Source: Acidobacteria bacterium Ga0077551 (lineage in GTDB: Bacteria; Pseudomonadota; Alphaproteobacteria; Caulobacterales; Hyphomonadaceae). From it: a stretch of 64,000 nt of DNA. The DNA is taken from contig LNFC01000009.1 of NCBI GenBank assembly GCA_001464545.1, forward strand, positions 51,826 to 115,825, read 5' to 3'. Each line of letters starts with the position of its first letter. Position 1 is the first letter of the stretch. A program made the position numbers and the translations under genes. Below, in pieces: positions 43,632 through 51,874 of the stretch. The notes beneath the pieces were generated by a model. It ran no database searches. It saw only the letters and a list, made by a program, of their open reading frames with translations, and had not been told where the DNA came from.

Positions 43632-44506
43632 CGCTCCTGCCGTGGTTCGGATACATCAGACCCACCATCCGAATCCCGCGTCGCGCTTGCGAAAAGCGCA
43701 GCAGCGGTTTCCGCGGTCAGCTCCGCTGGGGAGCCGTCAAATACGAGGCGCCCAGCTTTCAACCCGATGATCCGGTCGGCAAACTGGCAGGCGAGATCGG
43801 TCTGGTGCAGGCTGCACAGGATGCCAGCGCCGTGAGCCGCAACCGCCGCGCGCATCAGGGAGAGAATGCCGCTCGCCGTCTGCGGATCGAGGTTCGCAAC
43901 CGGTTCGTCAGCAAGCAAGAGCTGGGGCCGCCCGATCAGGGCCCGCGCGATTCCGACGCGCTGGCGCTGCCCGCCCGACAGCTCGCGCGCCTTGCGGTTG
44001 GCCTGGTTTTCCGTGAAGCCGACTTCCGCCAGAAGTTCGCAGGCACGCAGGCGTACGCCGCGTGGGTACGCCTGGAAAAGAAGACGCGGCCAGGCGAGAT
44101 TCACTGCCGCGCCTGCCATCACATTCTGCGCCGCCGTCAGCCTGTCAGCGAGACCGAAATCCTGATGGACCATGCCGAGGCGCCGGCGAACACGGGCGAG
44201 GCTCGCCGGCGTCAACTCCGCCCCGGCGATCTCAATCCGGCCCGCGTCCAGGGGCACAAGACCGGCGATCGTCCTCAGGAGCGTGGTCTTGCCCGATCCC
44301 GATGAACCGAGGAGAACCGTCAATTGAGGCCTGTCGATAGAGAATGTCACGTTGTCGAGAGCGGGCGTGCCAGCGCCGAAACGCTTGGAGAGCCCGTCAC
44401 AGACCAGCAACCTGCCGCGCGGCGAAATCGGCGTATCGCCGGTGTGGGTATCGGGCGCCTGTATGCGCGCGTCCGCTATCGGTGTCTTCAGGGCGCCTGC
44501 AATCAC
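43628..44506 (-). CDS. phnC: Phosphonate-type ABC transporter ATP-binding protein (PhnC-like)
   Basis: This 292-residue ABC ATPase has Walker A GSSGSGKTT, a Q-loop (VHQDFGLADRLT), signature LSGGQRQRVGIARAL, Walker B LLLADEPVANLD and switch His (CSLHQTDLA). About 30 residues precede the ABC domain, more than usual. The start codon is GTG at 44504-44506, eight bases after phnD stops. HQ instead of HD after the switch histidine loop is typical of PhnC (LHQVDLA). Confidence 0.92.
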   Translation of the reverse strand: MIAGALKTPIADARIQAPDTHTGDTPISPRGRLLVCDGLSKRFGAGTPALDNVTFSIDRPQLTVLLGSSGSGKTTLLRTIAGLVPLDAGRIEIAGAELTPASLARVRRRLGMVHQDFGLADRLTAAQNVMAGAAVNLAWPRLLFQAYPRGVRLRACELLAEVGFTENQANRKARELSGGQRQRVGIARALIGRPQLLLADEPVANLDPQTASGILSLMRAAVAAHGAGILCSLHQTDLACQFADRIIGLKAGRLVFDGSPAELTAETAAALFASATRDSDGGSDVSEPRQER

Positions 44507-44514
44507 GGCCCGGA

Positions 44515-45447
44515 TCAGTCCTGGACCTTGCCGGCCTTGCGGATCAGCGCGGCAGTGAAATCGTCATTGATGAACGCAATGCGTTCGGCAGCCGTATCGA
44601 GAGATGCCTCGTCGAAATCGGTAATGTAGCGATCGACCTGCTTGCCCCCATAGCCTCGGATTGCCTCACGCTTAACACCGGGCGTTTCATGCAGTTTTCC
44701 GAGCGCTGCGCGCAGCCGGGCCTTGAGAGCTGCGGACAATTTCGTACTGACCGCGAGAGGCGGGTTGGGTATCGGGGCGGACTTGGCAAGGACGCGGAAC
44801 CTGGAGGCGTCAAGGCCGCCCTGGTTCACGGCGCGCTCGAACGAGATCAGGGAGGCGCCGGCTGCGTCGACCTGTCCGCTGCTCAGCGCCATCAGGGTCT
44901 GCGTGTGGCTCTCCGAGAGGCGGAGCGACCTGATGTCCGTCAACGGATCAATGCCGCCGTCCTTAAGAACGGCAAGCGGGTAGGCGAAGCTGCTGGCAGA
45001 ATGGCTCGACCCGAGCGCGAGCCGGCGGCCGGAGAGTTGCGCGACGGATTTTATGCCGGAAGAGGCGAGTACAAACAGACCTGCATAATAGTGGGTCGAC
45101 CCTGCCCGTTCTTCCATCCCGAGGAGTTCGGCGCAGCCCCGGTCCCGCGCCTCCAGGTACGAGACGGGTCCAAACCAGGCGATATCGGCGTGCCCGGCGC
45201 ACATGCCTTCGATGACCGCCGAATAACTCTGCCCGACAGTTACTTCGAACTCGAGGCCGGTCACGCGCGTCAAGGCGTCGAACAGCGGCTTGAAGTCGGC
45301 CTTCGTGCCGTCTTCGGTCCCGCCGTCCGCAGGAATGAGGAGTACGCGCAAGGGCGCGGTCTCAACACGTTTCGCGTCCGCATACCCGGGCTGTCCGCCG
45401 GCGAAGCCAGCAAGAAGGAGGCAAAACCAAACACAAAAACGTTTCAT
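44515..45447 (-). CDS. phnD: Phosphonate-type ABC transporter substrate-binding protein (PhnD-like)
   Basis: This 310-residue periplasmic binding protein has a signal peptide (FCVWFCLLLAGFAGGQPGYA). The PhnD/TauA-like core is LRVLLIPADGG, FEVTVGQSYSAVIEGMCAGHADIAWFGPVSYLEA, then SHSASSFAYPLAVLKDGG and DAAGASLISFERA. The AWFGP segment corresponds to the ligand-binding edge of PhnD/PtxB-type proteins. It is the first gene of phnDCE plus the twin-domain gene. ATG 45447 follows GGAGG at 8 bases. A Pho-box-like repeat lies about 110 bases upstream. Confidence 0.9.
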   Translation of the reverse strand: MKRFCVWFCLLLAGFAGGQPGYADAKRVETAPLRVLLIPADGGTEDGTKADFKPLFDALTRVTGLEFEVTVGQSYSAVIEGMCAGHADIAWFGPVSYLEARDRGCAELLGMEERAGSTHYYAGLFVLASSGIKSVAQLSGRRLALGSSHSASSFAYPLAVLKDGGIDPLTDIRSLRLSESHTQTLMALSSGQVDAAGASLISFERAVNQGGLDASRFRVLAKSAPIPNPPLAVSTKLSAALKARLRAALGKLHETPGVKREAIRGYGGKQVDRYITDFDEASLDTAAERIAFINDDFTAALIRKAGKVQD

Positions 45448-45554
45448 AGCCACCGCCTCCGGAACCAGCGAATGAAGCCGGCTGAGCCAGCGAACTTCAC
45501 CTCAGACAGGCCTAGGCGTTGCCCAGCCTTGTCCACGCAAGGGGTTAACAGGCC

Positions 45555-45577
45555 CGTATGACACCCCCATGACAAAC
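45555..45577 (-). promoter_or_regulatory. Pho-box-like direct repeat upstream of phnD
   Basis: On the minus strand TGTCAT occurs twice with five G between (45574 down to 45558), an 11-base period. This is the spacing and core of the PhoB box (CTGTCAT-N4-CTGTCAT). It lies in the gap between phnD and the divergent rpiR gene and could act on either. Phosphate-starvation control is inferred. Confidence 0.6.
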
Positions 45578-45650
45578 TCAGCCCGGCCTTGCCAAAAAAT
45601 GAAATGCACTCAATAATCTGACCTTCCATTTGCTCAGCAAAGACCCGGCG

Positions 45651-46553
45651 ATGACAGAAAAAACCCGGCGCGCGCCGCCTCCCGTCAACAAGCGCACCGA
45701 TACAGCGCCGGTGGAGAACGTTCTCGCACGGATCCGCATTCGTCAGGCGAGCTTCGGTCCAAGCACCCGTTCCATTGCCGGTTTTGTGCTCGAAAACCCA
45801 GGCCAGGTCGTCGGCATGTCCGTCACCGAGCTCGCCGAGGCGACCGGCGCCAGCGACGGAAGCGTCATCAACTTCTGCCGCCAGCTTGGCCTTTCCGGTT
45901 TCCAGCAGTTCAAGCTGAGCCTGGCACAGGAGACGGTAAAACCGGTCCAGTTCATTCACGAAGACCTTCAGCCGGGGGATGACCCGGCGGCGGTTTGCCG
46001 GAAGATGTTCTCGGCCGGGATCCAGGCCCTGCGCGATACGCTGTCTGTGCTTGACCCCGACGCGGTGGCCTCAGCCGTAAAGGCGATCAAGGCGGCGGAG
46101 CGTATCGAGATCTATGGCATAGGCTCGTCGGCGCCGATTGCGGAGGATGCGCAGTACCGGATGTTGCGCATCGGGCTGAACGTGAAAGTCGTCACCGACA
46201 GCCATATCCAGGCAATCAGCGCCTCGCTGACAGGCCCGAAAGTGGTCGTCCTGACGATCTCGCACTCCGGCGCGACACACGAGACACTCGCGTCGACTCG
46301 CCTTGCCAAGGAAGCCGGCGCAACGACCATCGTGGTGACCAATTTTGCTAATTCACCGATCCAGGCCTTTGCCGACATCAAGCTGTTCACGATGTCGCGC
46401 GAAACCAAATTCAGAACCGAGGCCATGACCAGCCGGATTGCCCAGCTCTGCGTGCTGGACGCGCTTGTCGCCGGGATTGCGCTGGATGATTACGAGCAGT
46501 CGGTCTCTGTTTTGCAGAAAACTTTCAACGTTCTAGCGCTCAAGCGATTCTGA
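45651..46553 (+). CDS. MurR/RpiR family transcriptional regulator
   Basis: This 300-residue regulator has an N-terminal RpiR helix-turn-helix (STRSIAGFVLENPGQVVGMSVTELAEATGASDGSVINFCRQLGLSGFQQFK) and a C-terminal SIS domain (ERIEIYGIGSSAPIAEDAQYRML, VVVLTISHSGATHETLASTRLAKEAGAT). SIS domains of this family sense phosphorylated sugars or related phospho-compounds. It is divergent from phnD and probably controls the neighbouring transport and phosphatase genes in response to the imported phospho-compound. It overlaps the convergent HAD gene by 14 bases. Confidence 0.93.
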   Translation: MTEKTRRAPPPVNKRTDTAPVENVLARIRIRQASFGPSTRSIAGFVLENPGQVVGMSVTELAEATGASDGSVINFCRQLGLSGFQQFKLSLAQETVKPVQFIHEDLQPGDDPAAVCRKMFSAGIQALRDTLSVLDPDAVASAVKAIKAAERIEIYGIGSSAPIAEDAQYRMLRIGLNVKVVTDSHIQAISASLTGPKVVVLTISHSGATHETLASTRLAKEAGATTIVVTNFANSPIQAFADIKLFTMSRETKFRTEAMTSRIAQLCVLDALVAGIALDDYEQSVSVLQKTFNVLALKRF

Positions 46554-47322
46554 ACGTTTCAACGAGCCCCCGAAAGAACTGTTCGGGAGACGGCACCACA
46601 AGCAGCGCGTTCATACCCAGCGCTTCGGCGCCGGCAATATCCGTGGCCGGATTATCACCGATCATCACGAGCGAAGCAGGGTCCTGGTCCAGAATGGCGC
46701 ATCCCTTGAGGAAAAGTCCGGCGGCCGGCTTTCCCACGATTTCGAGCTGCGACTCGGGTATCTTGATACAGGCTTGGATCGCCGCCAGCAGGGCGCCGGT
46801 TTCCGGCCTTATGGTCCCGCCCCTGCCCGGATGGGTCATGTCGGGGTTGGAGACGATCAGGCTGGCGCCGCTTCCGAGGGCGTTGATGATCTTTTCAAGC
46901 CGCAGGTAGCTGAACCGCGTGTCGCGCAGCAGAACGACAAGGTCCGGCGTCTCTGCGTCGAGGCAGACGCCCAGCCGGCGGGCCAGAAACCGCATGCGGG
47001 GATCAGACAGAAGCCATGTACGCCGCGAACCCGAAGCGGCGGCGCGACTCAAGGCTTCAACCCCGGCAAGGACAATTTGCTCTGCCTGCATCTCGATACC
47101 TGCTTTCGACAGGATGCGCAGGAAATCCCCGGGGGTATTCGACGAGTTGTTGGAGACGATCACGCTTCTCTGCCGGTTTGCCCTTAGAAAACGGACCGCC
47201 GACGGGACAAGCAGGTTATCGACCGCGCAACAACCATCCCAATCCAGCAGGAAACCGCGGGCGGCCGAAAGGGTGTCTGCTGCGGGCTGTATCGCCCGGC
47301 TCGTCAATGCCCTGCCCATCAT
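46540..47322 (-). CDS. HAD-superfamily IIA phosphatase (NagD-like)
   Basis: This 260-residue HAD hydrolase with a C2-type cap carries DWDGC near residue 27 (nucleophile Asp and acid/base Asp), VSNNSS (motif II), a GKPAAGLF Lys (motif III) and MIGDNPATDIAGAEALGM (motif IV). It probably removes phosphate from a small metabolite in the cytoplasm. Next to an RpiR regulator and a phosphonate-type importer, it may act on the imported compound. The catalytic loop's third position is Gly-Cys rather than Gly-Thr/Val, still within family variation. Confidence 0.88.
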   Translation of the reverse strand: MMGRALTSRAIQPAADTLSAARGFLLDWDGCCAVDNLLVPSAVRFLRANRQRSVIVSNNSSNTPGDFLRILSKAGIEMQAEQIVLAGVEALSRAAASGSRRTWLLSDPRMRFLARRLGVCLDAETPDLVVLLRDTRFSYLRLEKIINALGSGASLIVSNPDMTHPGRGGTIRPETGALLAAIQACIKIPESQLEIVGKPAAGLFLKGCAILDQDPASLVMIGDNPATDIAGAEALGMNALLVVPSPEQFFRGLVETFRIA

Positions 47323-47342
47323 CTCGATCCAGCCATTCCTAT

Positions 47343-47361
47343 GATTGAATTTTTCTCAATC
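47343..47361. promoter_or_regulatory. Inverted repeat GATTGA-N7-TCAATC, possible RpiR operator
   Basis: This 6-base inverted repeat with AT-rich spacer lies in the 209-base divergent gap between the HAD gene and the TonB-dependent receptor gene, followed by an AT-rich stretch to 47412 that may contain promoters. A link to the RpiR regulator is speculative; no clear second copy was seen upstream of phnD. Confidence 0.35.
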
Positions 47362-47531
47362 GAAATTGCCTTGGATGTAAATGGGGTTCATATAAAATTT
47401 ATAGTTTCTTCATGCAAACGTCGCCTGCGTTAACTATTCGAACCGTGTGACCTGCTGCGCGATGCCCGGCAGGTCTTCAGCCGGGACGCCGATGAACGGC
47501 GTCTCTTTGGGGTTCGACAGGGGTTCAAACA

Positions 47532-50186
47532 ATGAAGACACGTACCAGATTTTCACTTCGCGCAAGTCTCGGCGTCTTGCTGGCGTCATCGGCGCTGCCG
47601 CCATTCTATGCGCAAGCGCAGACCGAGGAAGATGATACACGCCGCCTCGAGGCTGTGCGCGTGGAAGGACAGATCGTCGACGTGATTGCAAGCCCGCTGG
47701 CGGTCGAATTCGCCCAGTTCGGCAACCAGGTGCAGCTGATCAGCGATGATGAAATCCTGACCGGCGGCTTCACGAACTTCGGCGAACTTGCTGCCGGCCT
47801 GATCCGCGGCGCTAATATCGGCTACTCGCCGGATGAAGGCGAGTTCACCATCCGCATCGATGGCGGCACCGACCGCGATACCCTGCTGCTCGTTGACGGC
47901 GTGCCCTATTTCGACCGCTCCTCCCCGAGCGAAGACCTCTGGCCTGCCACCGCGATCGATCCGCGGATCATTGAAAGCGTCGAAATCTACAGAGGCGGCC
48001 AGTCGCTCTACTTCGGCTCGAACGGCGGTCTCGGCGTTGTAAACGTCAAGCTCAAGGAACCGGACGGCACGACCAAGGGCCAGTTCGGTTTCTACGGCGG
48101 CTCATTCAAGACGCGCGAACTCTACGGCAACATGTCCTTCCCGCTCGATGAAGCCGGCAAGCACAGCGTCATGGTCTATGGCCGCTCCTACCATTCGGAC
48201 GCACACGAACTGTTTGATGCCTCGGCTTACGGCGACAACATTCTCGCGCTCGGCGGCTACCAGCCTTTCCCATATGACTTCAACAGCCTGGGCGCAAAGT
48301 ACCTCTGGCAGATCGACGCGACCCAGGAACTACGCCTCGGCGCTTCCCTGTCGACCATCGATTTCCATGACAGCTTCCCCAACAGCACCATCTACACACC
48401 GAACTTCACGGAATTCCCGATATATACGGCGAGCTACCAGAACGAATTCTCGGAAAACCTGAAATTCGAGATCGAAGGGCACTACCAACAGCCGCGCCTT
48501 CGCAACATCGAGTTCCGTCCCCAGATCTGCACCATCCCGCGGCTCACGGACCTGCCGGCGGCCATCGAAACGCAGGCCCGCAACCGCGGCATCACGAACT
48601 TCACGACTGCCGCCCAGTTCGAAACCTTTGCCGCCTCGATCGGCTTTCCGACCGGCTGTGTGACCAACCCCGGCACGATCAACGGCGCGGCCTCGCAGGC
48701 CCGCCAGGGCTGGCTGGTCAACCAGGTCCCGGGCAGCCCCTTCTTCGGTCAGCGCTACGGCACCGCCGAAAACCCCTTCCCGATCGGCGCGCCGATCGGA
48801 ATCGTCAGCGAGACGGTGACCTCGTTCGGGAACGGAAACCCGGTCAAAGGCTTCGGCTCAACCGACAACCGGGTGTCCGGCTACAAGGACTGGGGCTTCA
48901 ACACCCGGGCCACCTATACACTGAACGACTATGTCGAGGTTGTCGGCGGCGTCCAGTATACGGGGTACAAGGACTTTTCTGACGAGGCATTCGGTGTTCG
49001 CGACCAGACGCTGACCTCGATCGGCACCTACGGCGACCTGCGTCTCAGCCTGCCGGTCCTTGACGGATTGTCGTCATCACTTGCCGCCCGGCAGGATTTC
49101 AATGATCCGTTTGAAGACGAGTTTGTCTGGAAAGCCAGCGCGCGTCAGGATTTTGGTGCCGGCATCTATGGCCGCGTCGCAGGTGGCACGTCCTATTCTG
49201 CGCCGAAGATCGACGAGATCGGCGTCTACGGCGCCAATGCCCAGATCAACCCGGGCCTGGAAGCCCAGTCCGTGGAGGCCCTGAACGCCGGTATCGGCAT
49301 TGATGGCGACATCCTTGGCGGCACCTACAACATCGAGCTTGGCTATTTCCAGACCGATATCCTCAACCAGTTCGGTGAACGCGCTATCGGCGCAGTGTGC
49401 ACACAGTATGCCGCAGGCGGGCCCAACGCCCCGGCAAGCGGCGCGCTGGCGCTCGACACGATCAATGCCAACCGCCGCAGCATCGTGCCGCCAGACTCCT
49501 TCTGTGCGACTGCTGCGAACCTGGACCTCAACAGCGGCAATACCGTTGCCGTCAACCTGAACGCCGAGCAGGCCATCGAAGGCTTTACCGTCGATCTGTC
49601 GCTCGACCTCGACAAATGGGCGGCGGACGTCACCTTCACGGCGGCGGACTCGCTTGAGCCGAACCCGGTCTTTGGGCTCACGCAGATCCGCGAAGGCACC
49701 GGTCAGGTCCTGGCCGGCACTGTGGTCCCCGGCCCGGCGGGCAGCAGCGAGCTGCGCCAGTCCGGCGAGCGTCCGGAATGGTCACTGTCGGCGCTGATCA
49801 CCTATGAGCCAACCGATCGCCTGGTGCTGGCGCTCAATCCGCGTATCCAGGGCCCGGAGTTCTCTTATGCCGGTGGCACCGCTGCCCGCCTCGTGGACGC
49901 CAACGGCGAGCGCTCGATCCCTGACCAGAATTTCGGCGAGTATTTCGTGGTCAACGGCTCGGTCCAGTACTTCCTCGGCGAGGACAACCAGCACCGGTTC
50001 CTGGTGCGCGGCGTCAACCTCCTCGACGAGGACTATTTCGAGCGGGGCTCGGCCGGCTCCTTCCAGTCGCTCAACCGGTCGGTCGTGCGCAACGAAACAG
50101 GTGTCAACAATGCCGGCAACTACACGACCTACGGCTGGAACGGCAAGCCGCGGTCCTTCTGGATCCAGTACGAGTACTCGTTCTAG
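47532..50186 (+). CDS. TonB-dependent receptor of the phosphorus locus
   Basis: This 884-residue outer-membrane receptor has a signal peptide (ASLGVLLASSALPPFYAQAQ). The plug domain (LISDDEILTGGFTNFGELAAGL, FTIRIDGGTDRDTLLLVDGVPYFD, IESVEIYRGGQSLYFGSNGGLGVVNVKLKEP) leads to a long barrel ending in WIQYEYSF with terminal Phe. It is not of the siderophore type and resembles TonB receptors for organic substrates. The next genes encode PhoD and PHP phosphoesterases, so it may import a phosphate ester or phosphonate. AGGGG precedes the ATG by 9 bases. A strong terminator follows it. Confidence 0.93.
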   Translation: MKTRTRFSLRASLGVLLASSALPPFYAQAQTEEDDTRRLEAVRVEGQIVDVIASPLAVEFAQFGNQVQLISDDEILTGGFTNFGELAAGLIRGANIGYSPDEGEFTIRIDGGTDRDTLLLVDGVPYFDRSSPSEDLWPATAIDPRIIESVEIYRGGQSLYFGSNGGLGVVNVKLKEPDGTTKGQFGFYGGSFKTRELYGNMSFPLDEAGKHSVMVYGRSYHSDAHELFDASAYGDNILALGGYQPFPYDFNSLGAKYLWQIDATQELRLGASLSTIDFHDSFPNSTIYTPNFTEFPIYTASYQNEFSENLKFEIEGHYQQPRLRNIEFRPQICTIPRLTDLPAAIETQARNRGITNFTTAAQFETFAASIGFPTGCVTNPGTINGAASQARQGWLVNQVPGSPFFGQRYGTAENPFPIGAPIGIVSETVTSFGNGNPVKGFGSTDNRVSGYKDWGFNTRATYTLNDYVEVVGGVQYTGYKDFSDEAFGVRDQTLTSIGTYGDLRLSLPVLDGLSSSLAARQDFNDPFEDEFVWKASARQDFGAGIYGRVAGGTSYSAPKIDEIGVYGANAQINPGLEAQSVEALNAGIGIDGDILGGTYNIELGYFQTDILNQFGERAIGAVCTQYAAGGPNAPASGALALDTINANRRSIVPPDSFCATAANLDLNSGNTVAVNLNAEQAIEGFTVDLSLDLDKWAADVTFTAADSLEPNPVFGLTQIREGTGQVLAGTVVPGPAGSSELRQSGERPEWSLSALITYEPTDRLVLALNPRIQGPEFSYAGGTAARLVDANGERSIPDQNFGEYFVVNGSVQYFLGEDNQHRFLVRGVNLLDEDYFERGSAGSFQSLNRSVVRNETGVNNAGNYTTYGWNGKPRSFWIQYEYSF

Positions 50187-50200
50187 ACGATAACCAGTTG

Positions 50201-50236
50201 CGGGCGGCGCATCCTTCCGGCGCCGCCCGTTTTTTT
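50201..50236 (+). terminator. Strong factor-independent terminator after the TonB receptor gene
   Basis: CGGGCGGCG (50201-50209) pairs with CGCCGCCCG (50221-50229) and is followed by seven T (50230-50236). It lies 15 bases past the receptor stop and 47 bases before the phoD-like start, so it either separates units or partly limits readthrough. Confidence 0.9.
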
Positions 50237-50282
50237 CTCCCTTCGTCCGACAACCGCCAGCAGAAACAGGGGCCCACTCCCG

Positions 50283-51833
50283 ATGCTAAATGATATCTCC
50301 CGTCGCCGGTTCATGCTGACCAGCAGCGCCCTCATCGGCCTTTCACTGCTCGACCAGAAGGCCCTTGCCGCCGCAAACGGAGGCTATTTCTCACTCGGCG
50401 TTGCGTCCGGCTCTCCGCGTCCGGACCAGGTCATCCTGTGGACGCGCCTGGCGCCTGATCCCCTGAATGGCGGCGGCATGGCGCCGGAGCCGGCGAAAGT
50501 TCGCGTGCGCCTCGCCCGTGACCCGGGACTCAAGGACATCGTGATCGACGAGACGGTCACCGCCACGGCGTCTGAGGCCCATTCGGTGCACTTTGCTGCA
50601 CGCGGACTCGAGCCGGGCCGCGAATACTGGTACCAGTTCTCTTATGGCAGCGACGAGAGCCCAATAGGCCGTACACGGACCAGCGATCCGAAAGGCGAGA
50701 AGACGAAGATCGCGCTCGCCTACTGCCAGCACTATGAAGCCGGATACTACGCGGCCTACCGGGACATGGCCGAATGGCAGCCCGACTGCGTCCTGCATAC
50801 CGGCGACTATATCTACGAAGGCGGGATCGGCACCCTGGGCGCCCAGATGCGGGACGTCGGTGGCGGCGAGCGCCGCCTTTTCGAGACGGTACGCCAGCAC
50901 AACGGTCCCGAGATCGTCACGCTCTGGGATTACCGGAACCGTCACGCCCTCTACCGGTCAGACCCTGACCTTCAGTCGGCCCATGCAGCCGCGCCCTGGA
51001 TCGTCGCGTTCGACGACCACGAGATTGACAACAACTGGGCCGGCAACATTCCCCAGGACCCTGAAAAACAGACCCAGACCGAATTCCTCGTCCGCAAGCT
51101 TGCGGCCCTGCAGGCCTATTACGAGCACATGCCGATCGAGAAGCCCCCGGTTATCGCGGGGCTCAATGCAAGCCTGCAGCTCTACGGCGCCTACCGGCTG
51201 GGACCGGCCCAGGTCCTCATGCTCGACACGCGCCAGTTCCGCTCCGACCAGCCCTGCGGGGACGGTCGCAAGGCCTATTGCGAGGACGCGCTCGCCCCGG
51301 ATCGCACGATGCTCGGCAAGGAGCAGGAAAAGTGGCTGAAACGCACGCTGAAGCAGTCCGATGCGGCGTTCAACGTCCTCGCCACGCAGGTCTGGTTCAC
51401 GCCCTACCGGTATACCGAAGCGCCCGAGGAAGCGGTCATGAACCTCGACAGCTGGGATGGCTACCCTGTGGCACGCCAAGCCTTTTCCGACCTGCTGGCG
51501 GACGGCGTCGCGAACCCTGTCTTCCTCACCGGGGACTGGCATACAGCCATGGCCTCCACGGTCTACCAGCGGCCATTTGATCCGGCGTCAAAGCGCATCG
51601 GCCATGAACTGGTCGGCGGTTCTATTTCGTCCGGCTGCCCCTGGGCGCGGGATATGGAGCAAGTCCGGGCGGCCAATCCGCACGTCGCCCACCTCAACGG
51701 CCGGCAGCGTGGATACCTCAGGACGACCTATACGTCCGACACCTGCAGTGCAGAGTTCAGGGTCGTCGAAGACGCCGGCCGCCGCAACTCAGCTGTCGTG
51801 ACGGATATCGAACTGCGCACGAAGGATCTCTGA
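50283..51833 (+). CDS. phoD: PhoD-like alkaline phosphatase/phosphodiesterase, TAT-exported
   Basis: This 516-residue PhoD-family metallophosphoesterase has a TAT signal (DISRRRFMLTSSALIGLSLL). An N-terminal beta domain (FSLGVASGSPRPDQVILWTRLAP, EPGREYWYQFSYG) is followed by the catalytic domain with LHTGDYIYEGG, FDDHEIDNNW, LTGDWHTAM metal-binding motifs and a QVWFTPYR loop. PhoD enzymes hydrolyse phosphomono- and diesters in the periplasm or outside, usually under PhoB control and with Fe/Ca cofactors. It lies between the TonB receptor and the PHP esterase genes. Confidence 0.94.
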   Translation: MLNDISRRRFMLTSSALIGLSLLDQKALAAANGGYFSLGVASGSPRPDQVILWTRLAPDPLNGGGMAPEPAKVRVRLARDPGLKDIVIDETVTATASEAHSVHFAARGLEPGREYWYQFSYGSDESPIGRTRTSDPKGEKTKIALAYCQHYEAGYYAAYRDMAEWQPDCVLHTGDYIYEGGIGTLGAQMRDVGGGERRLFETVRQHNGPEIVTLWDYRNRHALYRSDPDLQSAHAAAPWIVAFDDHEIDNNWAGNIPQDPEKQTQTEFLVRKLAALQAYYEHMPIEKPPVIAGLNASLQLYGAYRLGPAQVLMLDTRQFRSDQPCGDGRKAYCEDALAPDRTMLGKEQEKWLKRTLKQSDAAFNVLATQVWFTPYRYTEAPEEAVMNLDSWDGYPVARQAFSDLLADGVANPVFLTGDWHTAMASTVYQRPFDPASKRIGHELVGGSISSGCPWARDMEQVRAANPHVAHLNGRQRGYLRTTYTSDTCSAEFRVVEDAGRRNSAVVTDIELRTKDL

Positions 51834-51874
51834 TCCGCCCTCCCCCGATCCCATCGCCCGAAAGGCAAAGACCC

